Part shown: piece by piece, positions 42,915 to 55,893 of the stretch
Numbering within the stretch: position 1 is the stretch's first letter
How the letters are laid out: every line of letters starts with the position of its first letter
NCBI RefSeq assembly: GCF_000003195.3
Contig: NC_012870.2
Coordinates: forward strand, 53,464,049-53,528,048
Source of the DNA: Sorghum bicolor
Lineage: Eukaryota > Streptophyta > Magnoliopsida > Poales > Poaceae
Reading direction: 5' to 3'
DNA: 64,000 bases
Notes under the pieces: generated by a model
The model's input: only the letters and a program-made list of their open reading frames with translations
Told to the model about the DNA's origin: nothing
Databases searched by the model: none
Made by a program: the position numbers and the translations under genes

Positions 42915-45900
42915 ATGTCTAAATTTCTAACAATCCAAAAACCTGATATTAAGCATTTTTCCGTTAGTGATTTTGCTGCTGCGTTAAAACCAGATCTGTT
43001 TGATGGTTCAAACTACAAGCGGTGGCGCGCGAGAATGATATTGTGGTTAACTGCTATGAGTTGCTATCACGCCGCGAAGGGGAAGCCAGAACAGTTTACT
43101 CCTGAGGAGGAGCAAACGTTCATGTCAGCCGATAACCTCTTCAGAGGCACCGTGATAAGTGCGCTCGATAAAAAGTATGTTGACAACTATATCATTTGCA
43201 CCACTGCCAAGGAATTATGGGATGCGCTTGAGGCCAAGTTCGGGGTTTCTGATGCTAGTAGCGAGCTGTACCTCATGGAGCAACTGTTTGATTACAAAAT
43301 GGTGGATAACCGTTCTGTGATTGAACAAGCACATGAGATACAGGCACTAGCTAAGGAACTAGAACAGTTCCCTTGTGTGTTGTCTAAAAAGTTTGTGGCC
43401 GGTGGTATAATCGCTAAGCTGCCACCTTCTTGGAAGGATTTTGCTACTTCTCTAAAACATCAGAGGAAAGAGTTTGGTCTTGCCGAACTCATGGGAACTC
43501 TTGATGTTGAGGAGAAGGCGAGAGCAAAAGATACACATGGGAAAGGCGTTGAGTCTTCTAGTGCCAATATGGTACAAAAGAAAAAGAAATTCACATTCCC
43601 TAATAAGAAAAAGAACAAGAAAGAGAACAAGCAAGGGACAAATCCGAAGCCAAAGCAAACTGCAACTTTTAAGAAGAAAAAGGCAGATGGAGGCTGCTTT
43701 GTTTGCGGTAGCGATGACCACTGGGCAAGTGCTTGTCCAGACCGCAAATTCAAACGAGAAGAGAAAAAGTCGGTGAACATGGTCATTAGCGAGGCTGAAG
43801 GAGGAACATCTGGGTATGGTAATTATTTACCCACTGTTCTTTCAGTCTGTCATTTACCTGAGTGGTGGATGGATACTGGGGCTAATGTTCATGTATGTGC
43901 TAACATCTCTTTGTTTTCTTCTTATCAGATTGGCGACATTGGAGCCTTACTGATGGGGAATGGCTCTCAGGCGCGTGTTCTTGGTGTTGGTACGGTCATT
44001 CTGAAGTTCACTTTGGGAAAGACGGTGCTGATGAAGAACGTGCAGCATGTCCCCTCCATCAAAAAGAATTTAGTTAGCGGCTCACAGCTTTGCAGAGATG
44101 GCTACAAAATAGTCTTTGAGGCTAATAAAGTTATACTTTCAAAGTTTGGAACTTTTATTGGTAAAGGTTATGATTGCGGAGGCTTGTTCCGCTTATCTAT
44201 GCATGATGTGTGTAATAAAATCGTGAATCATACTATTATTTCGAATGAGTCGAATATTTGGCATTTGCGATTTTGTCATGTTAATTATGGTTGTTTAACG
44301 TGGCTAGCAAATATGAATTTAATCTCAAAATTTAATTTAGTCAAAGGTTCTAAGTGCCATGTATGTGTGCAATCCAAGCAACCTCGCAAGCCTCACAAGG
44401 CTGCGGAGGCGAGAAACTTGGCACCATTAGAATTAATCCATTCCGATCTATGCGAGATGAATGGTGAGTTGACTAAAGGTGGTAAACGATACTTCATTAC
44501 ATTTATAGACAATTGTACTAGATTTTGTCACGTGTACTTGCTTAAAACAAAGGATGAAGCATTACAATATTTGAAGCCTATAAAGCTGAAGTAGAAAATC
44601 AACTTGAGAGGAAAATTAAACGTTTAAGGTCCGATCGTGGTGGAGAATATTTTTCAAGTGATTTTTCTGATTTCTGCGTAGAACATGAAATTATTCATGA
44701 GAGGACACCACCATACTCACCACAGTCCAATGGGATTGCTGAAAGAAAGAACCGTACTCTAACTGAGATGGTTAACGCCATGTTAGAGACTTCGGGACTA
44801 TCTAAGGAATGGTGGGGTGAGGCGATATTGACAGCATGTCATGTCCTGAATAGAGTTCCTACAAAGAATAAAGAAATCACACCATTTGAGGAATGAGAAA
44901 AGAAAAGAATAAATGTCTCCTATTTGTGTACTTGGGGTTGTTTGGCTAAAGTGAATATGCCAATAAACAAGAAACACAAACTCGGACCTAAGACAGTTGA
45001 TTGTATTTTCCTTAGTTACGCTACTCACAGCGTAGGGTATAGGTTTTTAATTATAAATTCTGGAGTATCAAATATGCATGTTGGTACTATAATGGAATCT
45101 AGAGATGCAACATTCTTTGAAACTGAGTTCCCTATGAAAAGTACACCTAACATTTCTAGTCATGAGTCTATAAATTCCCATGAGCAATTTATTCTGATAG
45201 AACAATCTGAGGAACCCCATGTTCACTATCCTGGGGAGGATGATAATGTAGTCACTCGAACGAGCAAAAGACAAAAAAAAGTGAAGTCTTTTGGAGATGA
45301 CTATACTGTGTACCTCGTGGATGATACCCCAACAACCATTAAAGAGGCATTTTCCTCTCCTGATGCTGACTTGTGGAAGGAAGCAATAAGGAATGAGATG
45401 GATTCAATAATGTCTAATGGAACTTGGGAAGTGGTTGAACGACCTTATGGGTGTAAACCTATAGAATGTAAATGGGTGTTCAAGAAAAAGCTTAGGCCTG
45501 ATGGTACAATTGAGAGGTACAAGGCTAGGCTTGTGGCTAAGGGTTATACCCAAAGAGAAGGGGAAGATTTCTTTGATACTTATTCACCTGTTGCCCGTTT
45601 GACCACAATTCGAGTGTTACTATCTTTGGCTGCCTCCCATGGTCTTCTCATTCATCAGATGGATGTGAAGACAGCTTTCCTAAATGAGAGTTAGAGGAAG
45701 AGATCTATATGGATCAGCCTGATGGATTTGTAACAAGTGGTCAAAAGGGCAAGGTGTATAAGGTGTTAAAATCCCTATATGGCCTAAAACAAGCTCCAAA
45801 ACAATGGCATGAGAAGTTTGACAGAACTTTAACTTCAACCTGCTTTGCTGTTAATGAAGCGGACAAATGTGTGTACGATCGGTTTGGTGGGGGTGAAGGT

Positions 45901-46868
45901 GTGATCCTTTGTCTGTACGTGGATGACATACTGATCCTTGGGACAAGCCTTGATGTGATCAAGGAAGTTAAAGACTTTTTGTCTAATAACTTTGAGATGA
46001 AAGATTTGAGAGAAGCTGATGTTATTCTAAACATTAAGCTTTCAAGGGAAGGTAATGGTGGGATTACACTTGTGCAATCCCACTATGTGGAAAAGATTTT
46101 AAGTCGCTTTGGGTACAGTGACTGTCAATCTGCTCCTACGCCTTATGATCCTAGTGTGCTATTGAGGAAAAATCGAAGAATAGCAAGGGATCAACTAAGA
46201 TTCTCCCAAATTATAGGCTCATTGATGTACCTTGCAAGTGCCACGAGGCCTGATATCTCATTTGCAGTGAGCAAACTTAGCCGGTTTGTGTCAAATCCGA
46301 GAGATATTCATTGGCAAGCTCTTGAGAGAGTGATGCGCTATCTGAAAGGTACTGTGAGCTATGGCATTCACTATACCGGATACCTGAAGGTATTAGAGGG
46401 TTATTGTGATGCAAATTGGATATCTGATGCTGATGTATTAAAAGCCACAAGTGGATATGTATTTTTGCTTGGAGGTGGCGCTGTTTCATGGAAGTCTTAC
46501 AAGCAGACTATCTTAATGAAGTCAACCATGGAAGCAGAACTCACAGTATTAGACACCGCCGGCGCTGAGGCCGAGTTGCTTCGTGAACTCCTGATGGATC
46601 TACCGGTGGTTGAAAAACCTATGCCGACTATTTCCATGAACTGTGACAATCAAACGTGATCACAAAAGTCAACAGTTCTAAGGACAACATGAAGTCTACT
46701 AGGCATGTCAAACGGCGTTTGAAGACTGTCAAGAAATTGAGAAACTCCGGAGTTATAACGTTGGACTATGTCCATACGTCTAAGAATCTGGCAGATCATT
46801 TCACAATGGGACTATCACGTAATGTGATAGATAGTGCATCGAGTGAGATGGGTTTGAGACCCACGTGA
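42915..46868 (+). pseudogene. Copia gag-pol polyprotein, frameshifted
   Basis: gag starts MSKFLTIQKPDIKHFSV and ends in the knuckle CFVCGSDDHWASAC (about 43700). Protease active site WWMDTGANVHVCAN is at about 43865. Integrase follows with WHLRFCHVNYG/CHVCVQSK (zinc end), LIHSDLCEM, SDRGGEYFS and NGIAERKNRT. RT has KWVFKKKLRPDGTIERYKAR, MDVKTAFLN and catalytic CLYVDDILILG (about 45910). RNase H has YLASATRPDISFAV, YCDANW and TMEAEL. Breaks are a frameshift at about 44575, TGA for an expected Trp at 44895, a 1-nt loss near 45684, and a shift near 46656. An in-frame hydrophobic extension to ATG 42786 precedes gag. All active-site residues are intact, so decay is recent. Confidence 0.85.
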
Positions 46869-47412
46869 GGTCTACCATGGTGGCAACCTATTCTATATGA
46901 TCAGAGATCCCGTGAAGTAGAATGGTGAAACAAGCCAAAAGTAGATTGTGAGGAAAGACCCTTTACTTAACTCATCTCAATTGCACTTCTTTCCTAAGTC
47001 TGTAAGGAAGGCTGGTTATATACCTTAATGTATTCCAAAGTGGCTTGTGAAGCGATAGATGTTGTCCTACAGAACATCTTTAAGGAATACACCTATATGA
47101 GTTTGACTGCTAGTCACAGTCTATGAGATTTGGGTGATCTCTAAGATACTCATGAATGTGCCAGAAGTATGACTTATATGCTTCAACCAGAGGGGATGTT
47201 CATGCAACCCGGTATTAGTTATGAGTTTAGATGAAGCTTATATCACACAAAACATGCAATTCAAGGCATAGTCCATTGTTCAAGTTGTGACTAAGTGTAG
47301 TATGTTCTCTAAGTGGAAGTTCAACATAACAGTCTCCACTGAAACGACTGGTATATGAAACGACATGGAAATACGAGAGCTTTTCTTATGTGCCCTAGAA
47401 ATAGGTGGGGAT
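46869..47412. other. Copia 3' untranslated interior
   Basis: Non-coding sequence between the end of RNase H and the 3' LTR, closing with the polypurine tract ATAGGTGGGGAT. I see no other feature. Confidence 0.6.
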
Positions 47413-47522
47413 TGTTGAATATAATGGGCCTTTAGCCCATAATTATATTTGATAATTAATTCAAGGGCCCATAATAAATGCTATAATGAGAACGGTTTAG
47501 TACCATATTGATGATTGATCAT
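47413..47522 (+). repeat. Copia 3' LTR fragment
   Basis: 110 bp matching 30807-30916 with few differences. It is cut at 47523 by the Athila-type element; ATCAT (47518-47522) would be one copy of that element's target duplication. Confidence 0.85.
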
Positions 47523-48218
47523 TGTTGACGGTTCTTAAGTATCAATTTTAATTATCAAATAAACAAGAGAAAGGATGAATATGCAAACAACACCTAGAAT
47601 TAGGGTTTGATCTGACAGAATTCCACGAGTTTTGTTGTTTATCTGTTTCTGTAGGGGGTTATGAGGAAATAAGGAAGAAAGGCCCACATGTCGGGATTAC
47701 ATAGAGATATTAACGCACCGTGCAATTTTCTACCATCTAGAAGACTCCAGAAGCCACGGGAACGAATGGGAAGGCGATCGGGCCTGGGGGCAGGGCGCCC
47801 GCCCTCCCCCTTGGGCGTCGCCCTGACCTAGAGTCCAATCAGGACTCTCTTCGCGGATTACGCTCCACCGACCTAAAGGATCAAGGATAACCGTTCAATC
47901 AATGTCGGTTTGATCCGACGGCCCACGTTCACCTGAGGGGACTATAAAACTAGACCCCCTGGACCCTGGAGGAGACAAGTTCATCATAGAGTTGAGAGGT
48001 GCCCTCGAAGGATAATCTCTCCTCTAAATAGACTTTTTAGCTTAGCATCCAATGTGAGTAGAATTAGATCTTCTAGTTTCTACTAGATTGAGAGAGATAG
48101 AGTGGAGGTGTAGATCGAAGGAAGCCCGGCCTATCGGTGTCTACTCCGAGGTTGTACCTGCGGGATCAAGTCTTCTAATCCGAGGCTTGCTCGTAGGATT
48201 CTTCAGTATTTCGACTTC
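47523..48218 (+). repeat. Athila-type 5' LTR, left part
   Basis: Shares the start TGTTGACGGT-CTTAAGTATC and blocks such as TGACAGAATTCCACGAGTTTT and AAGGCCCACATGTC with the LTRs of the RT-less element at 18125-26384. TATA box TATAAAA at 47943-47949. Confidence 0.85.
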
Positions 48219-48929
48219 TGTTGACACCATTTTTGGACACGTACCTAGGGGTCGGTAAAGTATAGATCGGCAGATAGGGCAACAGTAAATAATCTACAAG
48301 GGGGTTGCCGATGAAGACGGTTGCCGATGAAGAGACAGCTGAATGTGAAGTCTAGAGGTGGTGATGCGTTCGTGCCGATGATCAGCATTAGTCTTTGCCG
48401 ATGGCTATGATGAGAAGTCTGCCGATGACTCGGAAGGGGAACGTGAAGGTTGCCGATTAACCTATGGTGGTGTCCTGGTTTGTCACAGGAGGATAGTTTT
48501 ATGTTTTCCTTAGTTATTTAAATTCATTTTGTATGCGGATTCTGTTTAATTTGGAATTCGAATCCTAGTCGTGTCTGATTGTAGCTCTTTGAGCAGGGTA
48601 TAAATATAGACCCTAGGGCCTTGTAATAGATATCTATCAATCAATCAAACACAAGTTGTTACTCATATTCCAGCATCTACTTTTTCGACGACTTCGTCAT
48701 AGTTTTCTTTTCACTACGAGTTCTTAGGAATTCGTCGACTTAAGCTCAGCGTGTTCTCAAGTTCCGCGTGAGCACCTCTTGGCCGTGACATCCGGGCGCA
48801 TCGCTGTTGTCAGGACCAAAGTACTCAAGTTATCACATTTGCCGATAGTAAGGTCAAATCGGCTGGCACGCCTTAACGTTTGAATCGGGTATTAGCCTTT
48901 TGTGTTTGCAGATCAGTTTTGCATCAACA
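48219..48929 (+). repeat. 5' LTR of the Tat element
   Basis: 711 bp, TGTTGACACC...TTGCATCAACA. TATA box TATAAATA at 48599-48606. It contains nine GCCGAT/ATCGGC hexamers by eye. Confidence 0.9.
48599..48606 (+). promoter_or_regulatory. TATA box in the Tat 5' LTR
   Basis: TATAAATA, repeated at 60056-60063 in the 3' LTR. It is the likely core promoter of the element's genomic RNA. Confidence 0.6.
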
Positions 48930-48936
48930 CATCTTT

Positions 48937-48954
48937 TGGCACGCCCGGTGGGAC
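48937..48954 (+). promoter_or_regulatory. Tat primer-binding site
   Basis: TGGCACGCCCGGTGGGAC, seven bases after the LTR end, in the position and with the TGG start of a tRNA-primed site. I cannot assign the tRNA with certainty. Confidence 0.6.
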
Positions 48955-48963
48955 TCTTTCAAG

Positions 48964-51728
48964 ATGAAGATCGACATGTCGACTACCGAATTCGACTTGG
49001 AGAATGTCATCCCCGTGACAGAAGCCAATCTCAGAGATGAGCAGAAGCAAGCTATTGCAAAAGCCATGGAGGATTACAAGCAGCAATGTTTGAAGTCCTT
49101 CAGTATCAACCGGAGTGGTGAGGTGATCCAGAAGGAAGCGCTACCGGCACCTCGGCAGGTTACTTTTGAGGCCAATCCTGGTAAACTCCAAGACATGGTT
49201 GATAGTGCTATTAACCGTGCCTTGATCAATCAAGCTGGTGTGCTGTCCAATACGGTTTTCAATGCCGTGGCTAGAACTTTCAAAGAGGTACAATTGCCAC
49301 CAAATTATGTGGGCCCTTCTCATCATTAGCCAGGATCACCGGTGGTCATAGCTCCATCGGTTGCTGTAGCCGCTGCGGGCACACGGACTGCTGTTCCTCC
49401 AAGCACGTTGGGAGTTACTAATGCACAATCCACACCAATGCTAACCAATCCAGCAACTTCAGATGAGCAGATCAAGATTGCTACAGATCTATTTGCATCG
49501 GCGATGTCGGGATCGGTCCCTCCTCCTAACTAGTGGGGTTATGGTATGCCTCCAGAGTTGACGTTGAAGACACCTGGCACATCTCAGATGACCGATATGA
49601 GGGGAAAGGCTCCTATGGCATCGGCAGCTCCAAATTTGTCGATGAATTAGAGTCCCTAGTATACTACAACTACTACTGCAAGACCTTACACTGGGAATTC
49701 TCAAGCTCCAACGTTCCAGATGTCTAACGCATCGGCAGATTCAATGCCAACGCAACAGAGGTTTATGACTCAGCCAGGGTATGTCAATTCAATGATGATG
49801 CCCAATTAGTAGTCATCGGCAGGACCTATGTCGATGAATGCTAATAATGGATGGCCTGGGCAGCAAGTCTTTCCACAAATGCCCCAACAGAATCATCAGG
49901 CTCCAGGGTTTCAACAAGGCCAGATCCAACCTGGGTTCCATAATCAAGGGATGGTCAACCAGCCGATGAATCTTGGTCAACAGTTTGGTGGTCAGATGAT
50001 CAACCCTATGTTTCATGCAGATCGTGCGCCTCAACGACACGTGGAGGTTTATCAACAGGCGCTAGATCCGCAACCGCCTCATCGGCAAGATGTCGATGCC
50101 TATTGGGCCGATAAGATAGCTGAAGTAATGAGGGACCAATTTGGGATAAAACCCAAAGTCAACACTTATTCTTATCGGATACCGTATCCTCCTACATATG
50201 ATTTAATTCCACTTCCAAACTGGTACAAGGTACCAGAGTTCACTAAGTTTTCTGGACAGGATGATACATCAACCATGGAACATGTCAACAGGTTCATCAT
50301 CCAATGTGGAGAAGCCGCTAACAGGGACGAGTTAAGAGTTCGCTTGTTCTCGTCATCATTGTCTGGATCGGCGTTTACTTGGTTTATATCATTACCTCCC
50401 AACTCAGTGATTACTTGGGCCGATCTAGAGAAGCAATTCCACAAATATTTCTTTTCTGGAGTTCATGAGAAGAAGATTACCGATTTGGTCAAAATGAAGC
50501 AACGCAATGATGAATCGGTTGAAAGTTTTGTGCAGAGGTTGCGGGAGGTCAAGAACAAATGCTATAGTCTGGTTTTGGACGATCGGCAGCTAGCCGATTT
50601 GGCTTTCCAAGGTTTGTTGCCACATGTTAGGGACAAGTATGTCTCTCAAGAGTTCGAAAGCTTAAGTCATTTGGTGCAGAGAATTTCTGATCAGGACATC
50701 AGACCTTTTGAGCCCAAGAGAGCATGGAATAAAAAGGTGTCATTTGTTGATGAAGCAACAAGCTCGGATTCTGATGAGGAGCCAGTCATCGGTTTGGCAG
50801 AATGGGTGAAAAATAAGAAGTCGATGTCTTGCCCTTTTGGGCATAAAGAGCCAGAGAAGTTCGCATTTGATATCACTAAGGCCGATAGGATATTTGACTT
50901 TCTACTTCAGGAAGGGCAAATCAAATTGTCACCCAATCATGTGATTCCATCGGCTGAAGAGTTGAAAAGGATGAAATATTGCAAGTGGCACAATGCAACT
51001 TCTCACAGTACCAATGAATGCAAAGTTTTCAGGCTATAGAATCTGGGAGAATAAAGTTTGATAGTTCTAAAGCTCAGAAGCCGATGAAGATTGATCAACA
51101 TCCTTTCCCAACAAACATGTTGGATGCCAAGGGGAAAACCAAGGTTTTGACATCAGAAACAGCTGAAAAAAGTGCATCGGTGGATCCTCAGCATCAAATT
51201 ACTGCTGCCGATGCCAAAGGAAAACGTTTGATCCAAGAAGGAACTAACTCAGGAAGGCCTCCCCGATTCGGTATTGTGATAACTCATAGAAGGCCTCAGG
51301 AGACTTGGCAGCAACAAGAAGATTGGTATTGGCGCCAGCAAGAAGATTATCATCGGGAAGAAGAAAGACGCCGACGGGAGTGGAATCGGCACAAGGATCA
51401 CTGGAACTACCCGTTCTTTATCCATTGCTGGGAGCAAAACATCAAGTTGCCTACTATTAGAGATTGCCCTGAATGCAATGGTTATGATCGGTATGACAAA
51501 TCCGATCAGCGCTATCACGATGATGATCGGCGATTTAATGGGCCGATTAGGGGGAGAGTGTACGTTCATGATCGGCTTGGGGGCAGACTCAGTGTGCACG
51601 ATAGGCTTGGTGATCGTGTTCAATATTTTCCCAGGAATCAGGAAGAGCATGAAGGGATGGCAAATGCACGAGTTCCCGATGAGTTCATATTTTGCAGGGA
51701 TGCTAATACTCATCGAATGGAGTCAAGT
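48964..51728 (+). pseudogene. Tat gag, interrupted by amber codons
   Basis: It starts MKIDMSTTEFDLENVIPV. The core lies at about 50150-50740: IPYPPTYDLIPLPNWYKVPE, FTKFSGQDDTSTMEHVNRF, LFSSSLSGSAFTWF and KMKQRNDESVESFVQRLR. A CKWHNATSHSTNEC segment is at about 50980. Six in-frame TAG stops (49327, 49531, 49648, 49657, 49807, 49810) and no TAA or TGA occur before 51036, and each fits a Gln codon. A frame change near 51025 leads into an arginine- and glutamine-rich tail (RRPQETWQQQEDWYWRQQED) that runs to TAA at 51729. Confidence 0.85.
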
Positions 51729-51785
51729 TAACATCGTCGTCCATCGGCAAGGCAGTCACCACTTCCCCCATGGTGTCCAGAGGGG

Positions 51786-52428
51786 TTGACCAAGACACAG
51801 AAGAGGAGACTGCAGCGCGAGAGACGAGAAGAGCTGAGCAAGGGTGAAAATTCTGGCCAGTCTGGGGATCAACAACAGTCAGATCCTAAGGGGAAAGGGC
51901 CATCGACAGATGTTAACATGGTGTTTCTGTTGCCGATGGAATTCCTGGCGCCATCCAGTGATGACGAGGAGTTGGAGTTTACCGACCAGATAGCTCAGTT
52001 GGCTCTGGATCTGATGACAGCCATCTTTGAAAAGCCTGCTGACAATGAAAGGTAGCATCTTAAAGCCCTGTTTGTCAAAGGGAGGGTTGATGGTCAGCCG
52101 ATGACCAAGATATTGATTGATGGTGGAGCTGCTATCAACATCATGCCGTACGCAGTCTATCAGAAGCTTGGAAGAGGACATCAAGATTTGACCAAGACCG
52201 ATATGATGCTGAAAGACTTTGAAGGGAATGTGTCTCCGGTTAAGGTGGCAATATGCGTCGAGTTAACCATCGGAAGCAAAACCTTGCCGACAACCTTCTT
52301 TGTGATCAGTGGAAAGGGTGCTTATAATTTCCTACTAGGGAGAGATTGGATTCACGCCAATTGTCCCAGGAGATTCTTCCTATGTTATTGCACCGGCAGA
52401 GGCAGACACCTATGAAAGGACTAGGTGC
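51786..52428 (+). pseudogene. Tat protease region
   Basis: After a linker (TKTQKRRLQRERREELSK) the frame gives TKILIDGGAAINIMPYAVYQ (active-site D-G-G, as in related Tat elements) and GAYNFLLGRDWIHANC. A TAG at about 52053 stands where glutamine is expected (NER-Q-HLKALF). A frame change near 52370 separates it from RT. Confidence 0.75.
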
Positions 52429-52529
52429 ATCTCGGGAGAGATTTGGGAGAAGGATTTCCTCAAAGTTGCTGATTATGAAATTCCACCGATCCAAGCAGTC
52501 AGTTCTGATGAAGAGTTTTAATGGATAGG

Positions 52530-54055
52530 TTCGCCGATGAAGGAAAATTAGGCCAGGGATTCACATCGGCCTATGATTTAGTGGAAGTAGATATAGGTAG
52601 TGATGATAAACCTAGACCTACTTTTATTAGTGCTAAGTTAAATTCTGAGTGTAAGTAGCAGTTAACCGATTTGTTAAAGGAATATAAAGATTGCTTTGCT
52701 TAGGATTATACTGAGATGCCTGGTTTGGACCGATAAATTGTTGAACATTGATTACCTATCAAGTCTGGATTTCGGCCACATCAGCAGCCAGCTCGCCGAT
52801 GTAATCCTAATATTCTTCCTGATATCAAGGCTGAAATAACTAAACTCATCGAGGCTAAATTTATTCGGCAGTGTCGGTATGCCGAGTGGATTTCTAATGT
52901 TGTTCCAGTCTACAAGAAAAATGGAAAGCTTCGGGTTTGCATTGATTTCAGGAATCTCAATAAGGCTACACCGATGGATGGCTACCCGATGCCACTTGCC
53001 GATCTGTTAGTTGATGCTTCGGCTGGGCATCGGATCATCAGCTTTATGGATGGCAATGCAGGGTACAATCAGATATTCATGGCTGAAGAAGATATTCCAA
53101 AGACTGCATTTAGATGTCCTTGTCATGTTGGATTGTTTGAGTGGATAGTCATGACCTTTGGCTTAAAAAATGCTGGTGCTACTTATCAAAGAGCTATGAA
53201 TTTATTTTTCATGAGTTCATCGGCAAGCTGGTGGAAATTTATATTGATGATGTGGTGGTTAAGTCTGGAGATTTCTCAGAGCATCTTGCCGATTTACGAA
53301 AGGTGTTGGAGTGCATAAGGAAACATGGTTTAAAGATGAACCCCAATAAGTGTGCATTTGGTGTATCGGCGGGACAATTCCTTGGTTTCATGGTACATCA
53401 AAGGGGAATTGAAATTAGCAGGAGATCCATTGATGCTATCAATAAAATAGTTGCTCCTACCAACAAGACTGAGCTCCAATCTTTGATCGGCAAAGTAAAT
53501 TTTATCAGAAGATTTATATCTAATTTGTCTGGTAAAATTCGTGCTTTCAGTCCTTTACTCAAATTGAAAGCTGATCAAGAGTTCGTATGGGGGAAAGAGC
53601 AACAGTTGGCTTTAGATGAAATCAAGAATTATTTGATAAATCCTCCAGTTCTGATTCCACCTCAGCAAGGAAAGCCCTTCAGGTTATATTTGTCTACCGA
53701 TAGGATGGTCGTCGGTTCGGCTTTAATTCAAGAATTTGAAGGGAAAGAACGTGTGATTTACTATTTGAGCAGGAGATTGGTTGATGCTGAGACCAGGTAT
53801 TCGGCCATTGAAAACTTGTGTTTGTGTCTATATTTCTCATGTATTAAGTTGAGGCACTATTTGTTATCGGCTGAATGCACTCTTATATGCAAAGATGACG
53901 TGGTCCGATATATGTTGTCTATGCCGATTATGAGTGGCAGGATCGGCAAGTGGATTTTGGCACTATCGGAATTCGATCTGCGTTACGAATCGGCTAAAGC
54001 GGTCAAAGGACAGGTTATGGCCGATTTTGTGAGTCAACATTGTGGTACAGTGGAG
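52530..54055 (+). pseudogene. Tat reverse transcriptase and RNase H
   Basis: RT pieces are EAKFIRQCRYAEWISNVVPV, KNGKLRVCIDFRNLNKATP, FMDGNAGYNQIFMAEED and, after a 1-nt loss near 53208, the catalytic IYIDDVVVKS (about 53250). QFLGFMVHQRGIEIS follows. RNase H runs through FRLYLSTDRMVVGSALIQEF, YYLSRRLVDAETRYSAIE and KGQVMADFVSQH (to 54045). Several stops lie at 52656-52760, most at expected Gln, Arg or Trp codons. Confidence 0.85.
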
Positions 54056-55595
54056 ACTTTGGAAATTGTGCCTTGGATGCTCTTCTTCGATGGATCCACG
54101 TGTGACCGGGGGGCCGGAATCGGCATAGTGTTAATTTCCCCTTAGGGAAGGAAGTATGAGTTCTCTTTGCCGATTGTCGCCACGTCGACAAATAATCAAG
54201 CTGAATATCGAGCCTTAATTAAGGGGTTGGAGTTGTTAAAAGAGATTCGTGCTGATGTTGTCGAAATCTTCAGAGATTCTATGTTGGTTATAAATCAATT
54301 AACTGGAAGTTATGAATGCCGAAGTGAGGTCTTGATAACGTATTACGAAAGGAGTATGCAACTGTTAAAGGAATTCAAGGATTTCCGATTAGAGCATGTT
54401 CCTCGATTGCATAATGAAGAGGCCAATCGGTTGGCTCAGCATGCCTCGGGATACCAGCCCATGTTAAATACGATATCGGTAATTGGTGCCGATGATTGGA
54501 GAAAAGAGATCGCTGATTATTTAAAAAATCCATCCAAGAAAGTTGAAAGACGTGTTCGGTTTCAAGCCACCAAGTATGTGCTCCTCGAAGATGAATTATA
54601 TTATCGAACAATTGATGGAATTCTTCTCAAATGCTTAAGTGATGACGAAGCTAAAAGTTTGATGGGAGAAATCCATGAAGGAGTTTGTGGAGCACATCAG
54701 TCCGCGTTTAAGATGAAGTGGATGATTAAGAGGAATGGGTATTATTGGCCGACCGTACTTGAAGATTGTTTTAAATATTTCAAGGGGTGTCAAGGATGTC
54801 AGAAGTTTGGCAATGTTCAAAGGGCACCCGCATCAGCCATGAATCCCACCTTGGCCGTTCCGAGGATGGGCTATTGACTTGATCGGCCAGATTTATCCGC
54901 CATCTAGCAAAGGACATAAGTTTATCTTGGTTGCCACCGACTATTTCACCAAATGGGTTGAAGCTATTCCTTTGAAAAAAGTTACATCTGCCAATATGAT
55001 TGATTTTGTTAAGGAGCATATTATTTACCGATTTGGAATTCCTCAAACAATTACTACCGATCAGGGTACTATGTTTACATCAGGAGAGTTTGATGAGTTT
55101 GCAATCGGTATGAGAATTAAAGTGTTAAATTCTTCTCCTTATTATGCTCAAGCTAATGGACAGGCCGAGGCATCTAATAAAGGAATTATCAAGCTTATTA
55201 AGCGAAAGATTGAGGAGAATCCTAGAAAGTGGCACACATTGTTGAATGAAGCTTTATGGTCATATCGGATGGCTTGTCATGGGTCGACCAAAATTTCACC
55301 TTATCAATTGGTGTATGGACATGATGCAGTGCTACCTTGGGAGATTAAGACTGGGTCTAGGCGACTATCTTTTCAGGATCAATTGGCTGCCGATGATTAT
55401 ACTACTTTAATGACAGACGAGTTGGATGATCTAGCAGGGCATCGGCTGAGGGCTTTAATGAATATAGAAGAAAATAAGAAGAGAGTTGGTAGATCGTATG
55501 ATAAGAAAGTAAAGGCTAAGGAGTTTGTCGATGGAGATTTGGTGTGGAAACTAATCTTACCAATCAGGACTAAAAGTTCAAAATTTGGGAAGTAG
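54056..55595 (+). pseudogene. Tat second RNase H domain and integrase
   Basis: The second RNase H (54075-54460) has LFFDGSTCDRGAGIG, STNNQAEYRALIKGLELL, FRDSMLVINQL and EEANRLAQHASGY. This additional archaeal-type domain is a hallmark of the Tat clade. Integrase has a zinc end HEGVCGAH/CQGCQ (about 54675-54800), VATDYFTKWVEAIP, TTDQGTMFTSGEF and GQAEASNKGI (D-D-E residues), then TKISPYQLVYGHDAVLPWEI. Breaks are TAG at 54143 (Gln expected in SP-Q-GRKYE) and a frame change near 54840. Confidence 0.85.
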
Positions 55596-55893
55596 TCTCC
55601 CAATTGGGAGGGTCCCTATCGGATAAATCGATCTGCTCCTGGCAACGCCTATATCTTAGGGCATTAAATGGCAAATATCTAAAGAAGTATTACCCGAGTA
55701 TATGGGTCGATGCATAAGAGTTTAAGTGCCGATAACATTCCTATCGGCTGGATTAAACTGTGTCTAGGGCCGGACTTAGTGTTTTAAAAGGGTGCCGATA
55801 ACAGTCCTATCGGCTAGACCAAAATAATTAGGAGTGTTCAAAAGAAAAGAGCAGGGCACGCTGCTGATGGAGAATTCATACATTCAGCAGAGC
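55596..55893. other. Short interval between integrase and the antisense gene
   Basis: Contains the decayed C-terminal tail of integrase on plus (GPYRI-like segment after the stop at 55593) and several GCCGAT/ATCGGC words. No other feature is seen. Confidence 0.5.

Larger units (their letters stand above)
30807..47522 (+). mobile_element. Ty1-copia retrotransposon, twice interrupted
   Basis: The left LTR starts at 30807 (TGTTGAATATAATGGGCC). The same sequence restarts at 47413 after a polypurine tract (ATAGGTGGGGAT). gag-pol in copia order (gag, protease, integrase, RT, RNase H) lies at 42915-46868. The 5' region hosts a whole Tekay element (31560-42718). The 3' LTR is cut after 110 bp by an Athila-type element at 47523, so its right end is outside the window. 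The host sequence excluding insertions is about 5.6 kb. Confidence 0.85.

Noticed and set aside
48964..51036. TAG reassigned to glutamine (a recoded genetic system)
   Set aside because: This is nuclear plant DNA, TGA and TAA stops also break the elements, and CHG-methylation-driven CAG to TAG decay explains the pattern without recoding.
53141..53318. Overlapping frames suggesting a programmed frameshift in Tat RT
   Set aside because: The overlap is explained by a 1-nt loss inside a conserved RT block rather than at a gag/pol junction with a slippery site.
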